Counted from the first letter of the stretch, positions 53,941 to 62,865 are shown. The stretch is DNA of 64,000 bases from Geothrix paludis (GCF_022808815.1 NZ_JAKZLC010000003.1:418951-482950), one strand, 5' to 3'. Notes: generated from the letters alone by a model not told the origin. A program made the numbers and translations.

Positions 53941-55482
53941 ATGGCCGCCTCGGAGGACGCCCTTCACCTCTCGCCCCTGCTGGAGCTGAGCCAGGCCCTG
54001 GCCGCCTCGGACATCCGGGCCTCGCTGCCCCGGGTGCTGGAGATCCTGGCGGAGGCCTTCGGCGCCCTGAACGGCGCCATCCTGCTGGCGGACGAGGAGG
54101 GGGGCGCCCTCCGGGTCGAGGCCGCCCGCGGCCTCTCCAGCCAGGAGGTGGCGCGGGCCCGCTACCGCGTGGGCGAGGGCATCAACGGGCGGGTGCTGGC
54201 CAGCGGCAAGGCCATCGTGGTGCCCCAGGCCAGCCTGGAGCCCCTCTTCCTGGACCGCACCGGCGTCCTGAAGGCCCAGAAGCGGAAGAAGTCCGACATG
54301 TCCTTCTTCTGCATTCCGGTGTTCCTGGACCGGAAGACGGCGGGGACCCTCTGCCTCACCGTGCCCTACGACCGGGATCGGGACTTCGACCGGGACACGA
54401 AGCTCCTCCAGATCGCGGCCTCCATGGTGGGCCTGGCCATGAAGGTGGCCCGGCTGGTGGCGGCGGACCGGCAGCGGCTGGTGGAGGAGAACCAGCAGCT
54501 CCGCCTGGAGCTGCGGGAGCGCTACGAGCTGCACCACCTCATCGGGCACAGCCATGCCATGCAGCGGGTCTACGAGGCCGTGGCCCAGGCGGCGCCCAGC
54601 AGCACCACCGTGCTCATCCGGGGCGAGTCCGGCACGGGCAAGGAGCTGGTGGCCCACGCCCTCCACTACAACTCGCCGCGGGCCGAGAAGCCCTTCGTGA
54701 AGGTGAACTGCGGGGCCCTGCCCGAGCCCCTCATCGAGTCCGAGCTGTTCGGCTACGAGCCAGGCGCCTTCACGGACGCCCGCCAGGTGAAGAAGGGCCG
54801 CTTCGAGCTGGCCCACGGCGGCACCCTGTTCCTGGACGAGGTGGGCGAGCTGACCCCGGCCACCCAGGTGAAGCTGCTGCGGGTCCTCCAGGAGCGGGAG
54901 TTCGAGCGCCTGGGCGGCGTGCGGCCCGTGAAGGTGGACGTGCGGCTCCTGGCCGCCACCAACCGGGATCTGGAGGCCGCCGTGCGGGCCGGGACCTTCC
55001 GGGAGGACCTCTACTACCGCCTCCGCGTCTTCGAGATCTTCCTGCCGCCCCTGCGGGAGCGCCAGGCGGACATCCTGCTGCTGGCGGACCACTTCGTGGA
55101 GAAGATCGCGGCCGCCCAGGGCAAGGATGTCCGCCGCATCTCCACTTCGGCCATCGACATGCTCACGGCCTACCACTGGCCCGGCAACGTGCGCGAGCTG
55201 GAGAACGCTCTCGAGCGGGCCATCCTCGTCTGCGAAGGCGGCGTGATCCACGCCCACCATCTGCCGCCCTCCCTCCAGACGGCGGAGGTCTCCGGCACCG
55301 TACCGGGGACGGCCCTGGGCGAGGCCGTGGCGGCCTTCGAGCGGGACCTGCTCCAGGACGCCCTGAAGTCCGCCCGGGGCAACCGCTCGCGGGCGGCTCG
55401 GCTCCTCCAGACCACCGAGCGCATCCTGAACTACAAGGTCCAGAAGTACGGGCTGGAGCCCGAGCGGTTCCGATCCTCCTGA
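53941..55482 (+). CDS. sigma54-dependent activator (GAF, AAA+, Fis-type HTH)
   Basis: The 513-aa bacterial enhancer-binding protein has a GAF sensor (residues 10-170) and an AAA+ domain with Walker A GESGTGKELVAHALH near residue 223, Walker B GTLFLDEVGEL and an R-finger region. A Fis-type HTH forms the C-terminus (NRSRAARLLQTTERILNYKVQKYGL). The order matches NifA. The sigma54-contact loop reads GAFTDA where GAFTGA is standard. Two dyads precede it, and two similar dyads lie before the porin-amtB-PII genes, which suggests control of ammonium uptake. No nif genes are in the window. Confidence 0.9.
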   Translation: MAASEDALHLSPLLELSQALAASDIRASLPRVLEILAEAFGALNGAILLADEEGGALRVEAARGLSSQEVARARYRVGEGINGRVLASGKAIVVPQASLEPLFLDRTGVLKAQKRKKSDMSFFCIPVFLDRKTAGTLCLTVPYDRDRDFDRDTKLLQIAASMVGLAMKVARLVAADRQRLVEENQQLRLELRERYELHHLIGHSHAMQRVYEAVAQAAPSSTTVLIRGESGTGKELVAHALHYNSPRAEKPFVKVNCGALPEPLIESELFGYEPGAFTDARQVKKGRFELAHGGTLFLDEVGELTPATQVKLLRVLQEREFERLGGVRPVKVDVRLLAATNRDLEAAVRAGTFREDLYYRLRVFEIFLPPLRERQADILLLADHFVEKIAAAQGKDVRRISTSAIDMLTAYHWPGNVRELENALERAILVCEGGVIHAHHLPPSLQTAEVSGTVPGTALGEAVAAFERDLLQDALKSARGNRSRAARLLQTTERILNYKVQKYGLEPERFRSS

Positions 55483-55492
55483 GGCAGAATAG

Positions 55493-55534
55493 TACAAAAA
55501 TGTAATTCAATCGAATTGACATTACATTTTTGTC
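55493..55534 (+). promoter_or_regulatory. paired upstream activator dyads before the nitrogen cluster
   Basis: TACAAAAATGTA (55493-55504) and TACATTTTTGTC (55523-55534) lie with centres 30 bp apart, the same spacing as the pair at 53879-53920. They lie within a larger 13-bp inverted repeat. They are about 90-130 bp upstream of the sigma54-type promoter at 55624, the usual distance for an enhancer. Confidence 0.6.
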
Positions 55535-55623
55535 AAGCCGGTATTGACGTAGTTCCATCTTTTCCTGGCGTGTAATCGCTGTGAATGAATTGGTTGGAAT
55601 AACATAGTTCACTTTTCCGTGAA

Positions 55624-55640
55624 TAGGCACGTTCCCTGCT
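55624..55640 (+). promoter_or_regulatory. sigma54-type promoter
   Basis: TAGGCACGTTCCCTGCT keeps GG and GC with 10 bases between and matches the -24/-12 consensus TGGCACG-N4-TTGCW at all but two positions. It precedes the small secreted protein, porin, amtB and PII genes. The rest of 55535-55781 shows no other gene. Confidence 0.6.
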
Positions 55641-55781
55641 CTCTTTTCTGGGCACGGGGAGCCGGTGGTCGGCTCCCGGACTCCAGGGAGGATCGGAAGA
55701 GAGCCGTGGCCTGAGCCGATCCACCGGATTCCCTCGGTGAAGGCCACACCGATCCCCCACTCCACGGAAGGAGCATCTCCC

Positions 55782-55934
55782 ATGAACCGCCGAACCCTGT
55801 TCCGGGGTATCGCGGTGGCGGTGGCTTTTGCGGCCATGTCCACCCTGCTCTTCTCGGCCGAGTCCCCGGCCGGCGGGGCGGGCGGCCTCCAGCGGGTTCC
55901 CCTCCGCGCACCCATGCTTCCCGTCCATCCCTAA
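55782..55934 (+). CDS. small secreted protein, unknown function
   Basis: The 50-aa product begins MNRRTLFRGIAVAVAFAAMS, a probable signal peptide with twin arginines, followed by about 25 mature residues with no motif. GGAAGGAGCATCTCCC precedes the ATG. As the first gene after the sigma54-type promoter it may be the leader of the nitrogen cluster. The GC-rich gap 55935-56118 after it can form hairpins but shows no gene. Confidence 0.5.
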   Translation: MNRRTLFRGIAVAVAFAAMSTLLFSAESPAGGAGGLQRVPLRAPMLPVHP

Positions 55935-56118
55935 CACGCCGGGCTTCGCCATTCCGGTTCTCCCCGCCTCGAAGGGCGGGAGGCCCCCGGCCTGCTGATG
56001 CCCGCCTCCCATCCCCTTCCACCCAGGGCCATCCAGGCCCTCGGGGAGGCCCTGCCCGGCCTCCGCCCTCCATCCGGATCCAGGGCTCCCCTCGGATCCT
56101 TCCCCTTCCGGAGTATCC

Positions 56119-57027
56119 ATGCCCTCACCCAGGCTCCTTCCGCTGCTCGCGGTCCTGGCGGCCGACCTCGCCGCCCAGACCCCGCCAGCGCCGCCTCCTC
56201 CCTCCTTCCTGGGTTTCCCCTTGAGCGGCTCGGTCACCCTCGGCTCCCAGTACATCTGGCGCGGCCTCACCCAGACCGACGGCAACCCCACGGTCCAGGC
56301 GGAACTGGACCTGGCCCATCCTTCGGGCTTCTACCTCAGCACCAGCCTCAGCAACATCTCCTGGTTCACGGACCAGAACGCCGGGCTCGCCAGCGCCCCG
56401 GTGGCCCTGGGCTCGCCGGGCGCGGTGGGGGCCCCGCTCTATCGGCCCGGGAAGGTGAACTCGGCAGGCGTGGAGGTGGACCTGTTCGGCGGCTACAAGT
56501 GGGGGTTCGCCAAGGACTGGGTCCTGGATGTGGGCCTCTACCGCTACCTCTACCCGGGCACCTACGACAACCTCGGCGCCTTCCGGAACCCGGACACCAC
56601 CGAGGCCTACCTCGGGCTGGGTTATGCCTGGGCCAGCCTCAAGTACTCGCGGGTCCTGAGCGAGACCGCCATGGGGGTCTTCAACAGCAAGGGCACGAAC
56701 TACGTGGACCTCAGCCTCGCGATTCCGCTAGGAGAGAGCGGCTGGACGGTGCTGCTGCATGGTGGCCGGACGACCTATCCCGCCAAGGCGAATCCGGATT
56801 TCTTCTCCAACGGCTCGACGCTCACCGGCGACAACGCCCTGTTCAGCTACTCGGACTACAAGGTGGGCCTCGCGAAGGAGCTCCGGGGCTACACGCTCGC
56901 CCTCGCCGCTACGGACGCGAACACCCGGGCGCGAGCGGCGGACGGCCAGGTGCCCGTCTACGAGAACGCCATGGGCCGGAACGTCGGCAAGGGCCGCCTG
57001 ACCCTGACCCTCGCCAAGGCGTTCTAG
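56119..57027 (+). CDS. TorF-family putative outer-membrane porin
   Basis: The 302-aa protein has a signal peptide ending near AAQ (residue 20) and a beta-barrel pattern. The family start is GSVTLGSQYIWRGLTQTDGNPTVQ, with the aromatic last residue F. Such porins often stand next to amtB and probably let ammonium or amines through the outer membrane. It is followed by amtB after 39 bp. Confidence 0.85.
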   Translation: MPSPRLLPLLAVLAADLAAQTPPAPPPPSFLGFPLSGSVTLGSQYIWRGLTQTDGNPTVQAELDLAHPSGFYLSTSLSNISWFTDQNAGLASAPVALGSPGAVGAPLYRPGKVNSAGVEVDLFGGYKWGFAKDWVLDVGLYRYLYPGTYDNLGAFRNPDTTEAYLGLGYAWASLKYSRVLSETAMGVFNSKGTNYVDLSLAIPLGESGWTVLLHGGRTTYPAKANPDFFSNGSTLTGDNALFSYSDYKVGLAKELRGYTLALAATDANTRARAADGQVPVYENAMGRNVGKGRLTLTLAKAF

Positions 57028-57066
57028 CGCCGCCCCCTCTGACGCCCGTTTTACCTCTCCCTTTTC

Positions 57067-58788
57067 ATGGAGCCTGAGATGGCAAGGATCACTCACGAGC
57101 GCGACAAGCTCTCCTTCACCGAAAAACTGGTCCGGCTGGGTGCCCGCCTGAGGGACCCGGAATGGCGCCGCTACGGCTTCGTGATGGCCTCGGGCAAGCT
57201 GCTGGGCGTGGCCACGCTGTTCGGGATGATGATCCTCATCCCGCTGCTGCTGAATGGCAGCTCGGCCCGGGCGGACGTGCCGCCCGCGAACCCGCCCGCC
57301 GCCTTGGCCGTGGCCACGTCGGCAGCCGCACCCGCGCCGGCACCTGCGCCAGCCCCCGCGCCCCCGGCGGTCGCCGCCAAGGACGTCATCAACCCCCTCA
57401 ACACGGTCTGGACGCTCATCGCGGCCTTCCTCGTCTTCGCCATGCAGGTGGGCTTCGTGATGCTGGAAGCCGGCTTCTGCCGCTCGCGGGAAACGGTGAA
57501 CGTGCTGGTGGAATGCGTCTTCGACACCTGCCTCTGCGGCATCCTCTTCTGGGCCTTCGGCTACGCCTTCATGTTCAGCGAGGGCAACGGGTTCATCGGG
57601 ACCCACTGGTTCTTCCTCAAGGGCGCCCCGGCCACCTACGGCGCCACCGGCGTGGCCATCCTGGCCCACTGGCTCTTCCAGTTCGCCTTCGCGGACACCT
57701 GCTCGACCATCACCTCCGGCGCCATGATCGGCCGCACGGATTTCATCGGCGACATCCTCTACAGCTTCGCCGTGTCCGGCTTCATCTACCCCATCATCGG
57801 CCACTGGGCCTGGGGCCCCGACGGCTTCCTGGCCACCATGGGCAGCGCCGGCAAGTTCCTGCCTTCGCTGGGCATGAACTTCCATGACTTCGCCGGCTCC
57901 ACGGTGGTCCACACCATCGGCGGCGCGGTGGCCCTCGCGGGCGCCGTGGTCCTCGGTCCTCGCCTCGGCCGCAAGTTCAAGCGGGACGGCGGCGGCCCCA
58001 TGACGCCCCACGACCTCACCATCGCCGTGTGCGGCGGTCTGCTGCTCTGGTTCGGCTGGTACGGCTTCAACCCCGGCAGCACTCTGTCCGCCATGGATTT
58101 CGAAGGCATCGGCCGGGTGGCCGCCAACACCACCCTCGCGGCCTGCGCCGCGGGCCTGACCGCCGTGTTCTACATCTACGCCCGCACGGGCAAGTGGGAT
58201 CCGGGCTCCATCACCAACGGGTTCCTGGCGGGGCTGGTGGCCATCACCGCGCCCTGCTACTGGGTGAGCCCCTTCGGCTCGGTCCTCATCGGCGCCGTCG
58301 CCGGCGTGATCGTGATCCTGGGCGTGGACCTGCTGGAATACCTGCGCATCGACGATCCCATCGGCGCCGTCCCCGTGCACATGATGAACGGCATCTGGGG
58401 CACCCTCTCGCTGGGCCTCTTCGCCAGCGGCCAGTACTCGGCCATCGGCAGCGATCCCATCGCGCCGGACCTGTCGTCGAAGCTCACGGGCCTCTTCTAC
58501 GGGGGCGGGACCAAGGTCCTGGCCGCCCAGGCCATCGGCAGCGCCATCGTCACGGTCTCCACGCTGGCCGTGTCCTTCGCCGTGATGTATGCCATCGACG
58601 CCGCGGGCCTCCTGCGGCTCCACGAGGACGCCGAGCACGATGGCCTGGACCTCCACGAGCATGGCATCTCGGCCTATCCCGAGTACGTGATCTCGGCCCT
58701 GGCCTCTCCCGCAGGTGCGCCCCTGCGGGTCCCCGCCCACCAGGAATCGGCCGCCGGCTCGCGGTCCGCCCTGTCCCCGTCCCTGTAG
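57067..58788 (+). CDS. amtB: ammonium transporter
   Basis: This inner-membrane trimeric channel takes up ammonium. The 573-aa product is longer than E. coli AmtB (428). Residues 1-107 form a basic start, one hydrophobic helix and an Ala/Pro-rich linker, before the channel core begins at VINPLNTVWTLIAAFLVFAMQ. The twin pore histidines lie in FAGSTVVHTIGG and PVHMMNGIWGT. The C-terminal tail is long and His/Glu-rich (LHEDAEHDGLDLHEHG) and may contact PII. The PII gene follows after 12 bp. Confidence 0.94.
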   Translation: MEPEMARITHERDKLSFTEKLVRLGARLRDPEWRRYGFVMASGKLLGVATLFGMMILIPLLLNGSSARADVPPANPPAALAVATSAAAPAPAPAPAPAPPAVAAKDVINPLNTVWTLIAAFLVFAMQVGFVMLEAGFCRSRETVNVLVECVFDTCLCGILFWAFGYAFMFSEGNGFIGTHWFFLKGAPATYGATGVAILAHWLFQFAFADTCSTITSGAMIGRTDFIGDILYSFAVSGFIYPIIGHWAWGPDGFLATMGSAGKFLPSLGMNFHDFAGSTVVHTIGGAVALAGAVVLGPRLGRKFKRDGGGPMTPHDLTIAVCGGLLLWFGWYGFNPGSTLSAMDFEGIGRVAANTTLAACAAGLTAVFYIYARTGKWDPGSITNGFLAGLVAITAPCYWVSPFGSVLIGAVAGVIVILGVDLLEYLRIDDPIGAVPVHMMNGIWGTLSLGLFASGQYSAIGSDPIAPDLSSKLTGLFYGGGTKVLAAQAIGSAIVTVSTLAVSFAVMYAIDAAGLLRLHEDAEHDGLDLHEHGISAYPEYVISALASPAGAPLRVPAHQESAAGSRSALSPSL

Positions 58789-58800
58789 GAGGAAACGACC

Positions 58801-59154
58801 ATGAAGATGATCGTCGCCATCATCCGGCCCGACAAGTTCGAGGCGGTGCAGGCCGCCCTGGTGGCCAAGGAGATCTACCTGATGACCGTCTCCGACGTGC
58901 GGGGATGCGGAACCCAGAAGGGCTACGCCGAGCAGTTCCGGGGCAGCAAGATCGGCCTCATCCGCCTGCTGCCCAAGGTGAAGCTGGAGATCGCCGTGAA
59001 CGAGGAATACGTCAAGCCCGCGGTGGAGGCCATCATGGGCGCCGCGAAGTCCGAGCCCAGCCAGCTGGGGGACGGGAAGATCTTCGTGCTCAATCTGGAG
59101 GAGTGCTTCCGGGTGCGCACGGGGGAGGTGGGAGGCGCGGCCATCGGGCCGTGA
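58801..59154 (+). CDS. glnK: PII signal-transduction protein, lacking the uridylylation tyrosine
   Basis: PII reads 2-oxoglutarate and ATP/ADP and gates AmtB. The 117-aa protein has the family start MKMIVAIIRPDKFEAVQAAL and the B-loop/T-loop frame CGTQKGYAEQFRG. Where E. coli has Tyr46 and Tyr51 (LYRGAEY), this protein has Phe and Ile (QFRGSKI). Covalent uridylylation is thus unlikely. Pairing with amtB supports a GlnK role. Confidence 0.9.
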   Translation: MKMIVAIIRPDKFEAVQAALVAKEIYLMTVSDVRGCGTQKGYAEQFRGSKIGLIRLLPKVKLEIAVNEEYVKPAVEAIMGAAKSEPSQLGDGKIFVLNLEECFRVRTGEVGGAAIGP

Positions 59155-59266
59155 AGGAGAGGTGAGGAGGGTGAGTGGTAGGGGGGCGCCGGGACCGGTT
59201 TCCGGCCTGGACGCCCCCTGACGAGCCGCGGCCTCCCCCCTTCCGGGATTCCGATAAGCTGGATCC

Positions 59267-59449
59267 ATGCCGCTCGATCCGCGCCTCCTCGAGATCCTCT
59301 GCTGTCCGGCCTGCCACGGCGACCTCGTGGAGCAGGCGGAGGGGCTGCACTGCCAGGGCTGCGGGCTGCTCTATCCCATCGAGGACGGCATCCCTGTGAT
59401 GCTGGTGGACAAGGCCAAGCAAATGGGCGCCAAGAAGGTGGACCTGTGA
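59267..59449 (+). CDS. Trm112-family zinc-ribbon protein
   Basis: The 60-aa protein has two CxxC pairs (LCCPACHGDL and HCQGCGLLYPI) and the family end EDGIPVML. Trm112-like proteins bind and activate methyltransferases; YcaR-like members often lie beside lipid A and heptose genes. The stop overlaps the heptose kinase start (GTGA). Confidence 0.9.
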   Translation: MPLDPRLLEILCCPACHGDLVEQAEGLHCQGCGLLYPIEDGIPVMLVDKAKQMGAKKVDL

Positions 59450-60450
59450 GGCTCGACCGCGCCCAGGCCGAATCCCTGCTCCGGCGCGTGGACGGCCGCA
59501 AGGTGGCCGTGCTGGGCGACGTGATGCTGGACGAGTACCTCTTCGGGGAGGTGAGCCGCATCTCGCCCGAGGCGCCCGTGCCCATCGTGCGCGTGGTGCG
59601 CGAGCAGGCGGTGCTGGGCGGCGCGGCCAACGTGGCGGCCAACCTCAAGGCCCTGGGCGCCGAGCCCCTGCTCATCGGCACCCTGCAGAAGGACATCGCC
59701 GGCGACCGGCTGCTGGGCCTCCTGGGCCGGCTGGACATCTCCATCTCGGGCCTGGTGCTGGATCCCTCCCGCCCCACCATCATCAAGACCCGCGTCATCG
59801 GCCAGCAGCAGCAGATGCTCCGCATCGACCGCGAGGAGTCCGGGCCACCGGAAGCCGCCGTGCTGATGGGCCTCAGGGACCGCCTGGAGCGGGCCCTGGG
59901 CGAGGCCTCGGCCCTCATCGTGTCGGACTATGCCAAGGGCACCGTGAACGAACCGGTCATGGAGACGGTGCGGGAGCTCTGCGCGGCCAAGGGCCTGCCC
60001 TGGATCGTGGATCCCAAGCCGGCCCACAAGGCCCTCTACCGGGGCGCGACGCTCATGACGCCCAACACGAAAGAGACCTCGGAGCTCACGCACCGCGCGG
60101 CAAAGACCGACGTGGAAGTGACCGAGGCCGGTAGGTCGCTGGTGGCCGAGTTGGGCCTGAAGGGCCTGCTGGTGACCCGCAGCGAACGCGGCATGGCCCT
60201 CTTCGCGCCGGACGGAGACCACCGGGCGCCCTGGATGGTGCCTACGGAGGCCCGGGAGGTCTTCGATGTGAGCGGCGCGGGCGACACCGTGATTGCGGCC
60301 TTCAGCGCGGCCATCGCCGCCGGCGCGGACTGGCGGGAAGCCGCCATGCTGGCCAACGCCGCCGCGGGCCTGGTCGTCGCCAAGGTCGGCACCGCCACCG
60401 TCACGCCTGCCGAGCTGCTGGCCCACTACCACGAGCAGGAAGCGAATTGA
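59446..60450 (+). CDS. hldE: D-glycero-beta-D-manno-heptose-7-phosphate kinase
   Basis: The ribokinase-fold enzyme phosphorylates heptose-7-phosphate for lipopolysaccharide core synthesis. The 334 aa correspond to the kinase half of HldE (RfaE1). It shows VLGDVMLDEYLFGEVSRISPEAPVPIV and AVLGGAANVAANLKALG at the start, and the anion hole with catalytic Asp in VSGAGDTVIA near residue 281. The cytidylyltransferase half is absent, so it must be encoded elsewhere. The start is GTG. Confidence 0.88.
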   Translation: MRLDRAQAESLLRRVDGRKVAVLGDVMLDEYLFGEVSRISPEAPVPIVRVVREQAVLGGAANVAANLKALGAEPLLIGTLQKDIAGDRLLGLLGRLDISISGLVLDPSRPTIIKTRVIGQQQQMLRIDREESGPPEAAVLMGLRDRLERALGEASALIVSDYAKGTVNEPVMETVRELCAAKGLPWIVDPKPAHKALYRGATLMTPNTKETSELTHRAAKTDVEVTEAGRSLVAELGLKGLLVTRSERGMALFAPDGDHRAPWMVPTEAREVFDVSGAGDTVIAAFSAAIAAGADWREAAMLANAAAGLVVAKVGTATVTPAELLAHYHEQEAN

Positions 60451-60480
60451 GGCTGGGCGGGGTCCCGCCCAGCCTCAATT
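60445..60480. terminator. bidirectional terminator containing both stop codons
   Basis: A perfect 17-bp inverted repeat (AATTGAGGCTGGGCGGG and its complement) has a 2-base centre at 60462-60463. The hldE stop lies in the left arm and the stop of the convergent gene at 60475-60477 lies in the right arm. Confidence 0.85.
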
Positions 60481-60963
60481 CCTCAGTTCGATGGCCAGCA
60501 GGAAGCGGTCGCCTTTGGCCAGGCGCTCCTTCACCTGGGTGAAGTTCAGGTCGAAGGTCTCGGTCTCGCCCGGCTTGATGGTGCCGACCTTGGTGCCGCC
60601 GGAGGCCACGCCCAGCAGCTTGCCGTCCTTGTCCAGCACGGCCACGGCGAAGCCGGGGATGCGGGGGTACTTGGCGGTGTTGGTCACCTCCACCTGAGCC
60701 CGCGTGCCGAACTCGGCCCCCTGGAGGATGTTGAAGAACCCCGGCTGCACCATGCGCTTGTTGAAGAAGATGCTGCTGACCTTCAGGCCGTCCACGTTCA
60801 CGGACAGGGGGATCACGCGGTCCCAGGCGAAGGGGAAGGACTCCGAAAAGTAGGAGAGCGAGGCATCGGCCACCGGGGCCGGCGCAGGCGCGGGAGCTGC
60901 CGCCGGCGGGGCGGGCGGCGCCTGCGCCAGGCAGAGGAGGGCGGCGAGGGCGAGGGTCTGCAT
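60475..60963 (-). CDS. secreted protein of unknown function
   Basis: The 162-aa protein has a signal peptide (residues 1-14), an Ala/Pro-rich segment (residues 15-35) and a beta-rich domain with VEVTNTAKYPRIPGFAVAVLDKDGKLLG and GTIKPGETETFDL. The pattern is that of a DUF4352/FxLYD-like immunoglobulin fold. It is translated together with the preceding zinc-ribbon protein, 2 bp away. Confidence 0.7.
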   Translation of the reverse strand: MQTLALAALLCLAQAPPAPPAAAPAPAPAPVADASLSYFSESFPFAWDRVIPLSVNVDGLKVSSIFFNKRMVQPGFFNILQGAEFGTRAQVEVTNTAKYPRIPGFAVAVLDKDGKLLGVASGGTKVGTIKPGETETFDLNFTQVKERLAKGDRFLLAIELRN

Positions 60964-60965
60964 GG

Positions 60966-62093
60966 TCAGTTCTTCCCGAAGAGGCCGCCGAAGAGGCTCT
61001 TCTTGGGAGCGATCTCGGGGATGGACGAGGCGTCGAAGCTGGGCGCGCCCTCGCGCTCGCGGCGCAGGCGATCGAAGACCAGGCGGAGGCCGGGCACCTT
61101 GTGGGCCTCCAGCCAGTTCTCGCTGTGCTGGCGAGCCACCAGATGATGTTCCAGCACGCGCCCTTCTTCGATCCAGGCGGTGAGCTGGGCCATGGTGAGG
61201 CCCGGATAGATCTCCTCCCCGATCTTCAGCCGCAGCCGCTCGGCACTGGCGTCCTCGGCCGCCGGCGCGGCGGGGGCGGGCGGCTCCGGCAGGGGGACCG
61301 CCAGGTCCGAAGGCCGCAGGGCCTCGGTGGGGGGCTCGGCGGGAGGTTCGGGTTTCGCCGCGGCCAGGGCGGTCCGGAGATCCTCCTGGGACAGGCGCAG
61401 GGTGGTGGTGGAGGTGGCCTGGAGCACGTCGGAGAGGCTGCCCGCGGAGGTGGGTTCGTCCCCATCCGGATGGGAGGGCGCCAGGGGTGCGGCGGTGGCC
61501 TTGCCCAGGGTGGCCTCCAGGGCCGAGAGGGTGGCTTCCATGTCCATGGCACCGGGTTCCTTCGGCGCCTTGGAGGCCGAGGGGAGATCCGGCATGCCGG
61601 CGAACAGCTTGCTGATGGCGTCCTTGGCGGAGCTGTAGGTGCCCGTGAGGGTGTCCTCCCCGACTTCCGGCACTTGGGCGGCGGCAGGAGCGGGGGCCGG
61701 CGCGGGGATCGCAGCAGGGGTGGGCGGCGCCACCGCGGGAGCGGAAGGCGCGTCGGGAATCGCCAGGGTCGCGGCGGGAACGGGTTCGGCGGAAAGGCCT
61801 GAGAGCGTCTTCTCCAGGATGTCCTCGTCGGTGCTTTCCAGGTCCCCCAGCGTCAGGGAGGACGCCACGACGGGAGCCGGCTCCAGGGCGGCGGCCACGT
61901 CGGCCAGATCGAAGGAGGCGGTGGCCGCCGGCGACTCGGCCGGCGGGGGCGGAACCAGGTCCGGCATCGCGAGGCCCAGGGGGAACACCTCGCCGCAGCT
62001 GAAGCAGCGGGCCCGGCGGTAGGCCGGCCTCAACCGCTCGGGACGCAGGCGGTATCGGGTGGAGCAGCTGGGGCAATGGATCGCTTCGGCCAC
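60966..62093 (-). CDS. zinc-ribbon protein with long Ala/Pro-rich middle
   Basis: Residues 1-45 form an MJ0042-type zinc finger (IHCPSCSTRYRLRPERLRP, then ARCFSCGEVFPL). A roughly 240-residue disordered Ala/Pro/Glu segment follows. The last 95 residues form a small domain (LRLKIGEEIYPGLTMAQLTAWIEEGRV) similar to GYF_2/DUF4339-like modules. I chose GTG at 62093 because GAGGAG precedes it by 6 bases. The function is unknown; similar proteins occur in deltaproteobacteria and myxobacteria. Confidence 0.75.
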   Translation of the reverse strand: MAEAIHCPSCSTRYRLRPERLRPAYRRARCFSCGEVFPLGLAMPDLVPPPPAESPAATASFDLADVAAALEPAPVVASSLTLGDLESTDEDILEKTLSGLSAEPVPAATLAIPDAPSAPAVAPPTPAAIPAPAPAPAAAQVPEVGEDTLTGTYSSAKDAISKLFAGMPDLPSASKAPKEPGAMDMEATLSALEATLGKATAAPLAPSHPDGDEPTSAGSLSDVLQATSTTTLRLSQEDLRTALAAAKPEPPAEPPTEALRPSDLAVPLPEPPAPAAPAAEDASAERLRLKIGEEIYPGLTMAQLTAWIEEGRVLEHHLVARQHSENWLEAHKVPGLRLVFDRLRREREGAPSFDASSIPEIAPKKSLFGGLFGKN

Positions 62094-62191
62094 CTGGAAC
62101 TCCTCGAGTTTCGAGCAGGATAGCACTGCGGCGGAAGGCGGCCAAACCGCGAAGGGCCGGCCCCCGGGTATCCTCATCGGGCGGAGGTCCG

Positions 62192-62857
62192 GTGCGGGGC
62201 GTGTTCATCACCATCGAAGGGGTGGAGGGTTCAGGGAAATCCACCCAGCTGCTGAGGCTCTCCGAGCGGCTGCGGCACCTTGGCCTGCCCCTGGTGGTCT
62301 CCAAGGAGCCCGGCGGCACGGCCCTGGGCCGGGAGCTGCGGCGCCTGCTGCTGGAGCGCCACGCCAGCGGCGAGACCTGGTGCGCGGATGCCGAGCTGCT
62401 GCTCTTCTACGCGGACCGGGCCCAGCACCTGGAGGCCGTGGTCCGGCCGGCCCTGGCCGAAGGCAAGGTGGTGCTGGTGGACCGCTTCGAGGACTCCAGC
62501 CGGGCCTACCAGGGCGCCAGCGGCGTGTCCGAGGCCAACCTGGACCGCCTCAGTGAGGTGGTGCTGCGGGGGCTGCGGCCGAACCTCACGGTGCTCCTCG
62601 ACATGGACCCCGAGGTGTCCCTCCAGCGCGTGGAGGTGCGCAACCTGTCCTTGGGCTCCGAGTTCGCGGAGACGCGCTTCGACGAGGCCGCCCTGGAGTT
62701 CCACCGCAAGGTGCGGAACCGCTTCCTGGTCATCGCGCAGACCCATCCCACCCGCGTGGCGGTGGTGCCGGCGCGCGATCCCGTGGACCAGGTGGAGGCC
62801 GCCATCTGGGCCCGGGTGGCGCCGCTCCTGCGCAGCGCCGGGTTCAAGGTCGACTGA
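62192..62857 (+). CDS. tmk: thymidylate kinase
   Basis: The enzyme phosphorylates dTMP to dTDP. The 221 aa contain the P-loop TIEGVEGSGKSTQ near residue 9, KEPGGTALG, the DRF motif in LVDRFEDSSRAYQG and a lid region with arginines. The start is GTG. It is coupled with holB, 8 bp downstream, a common arrangement. Confidence 0.93.
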   Translation: MRGVFITIEGVEGSGKSTQLLRLSERLRHLGLPLVVSKEPGGTALGRELRRLLLERHASGETWCADAELLLFYADRAQHLEAVVRPALAEGKVVLVDRFEDSSRAYQGASGVSEANLDRLSEVVLRGLRPNLTVLLDMDPEVSLQRVEVRNLSLGSEFAETRFDEAALEFHRKVRNRFLVIAQTHPTRVAVVPARDPVDQVEAAIWARVAPLLRSAGFKVD

Positions 62858-62865
62858 GGAACCGC

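Noticed and set aside
55665..55934. Longer upstream start of the small secreted protein
   Set aside because: The extension reads through the region after the sigma54-type promoter, has no ribosome site and would bury the signal peptide.
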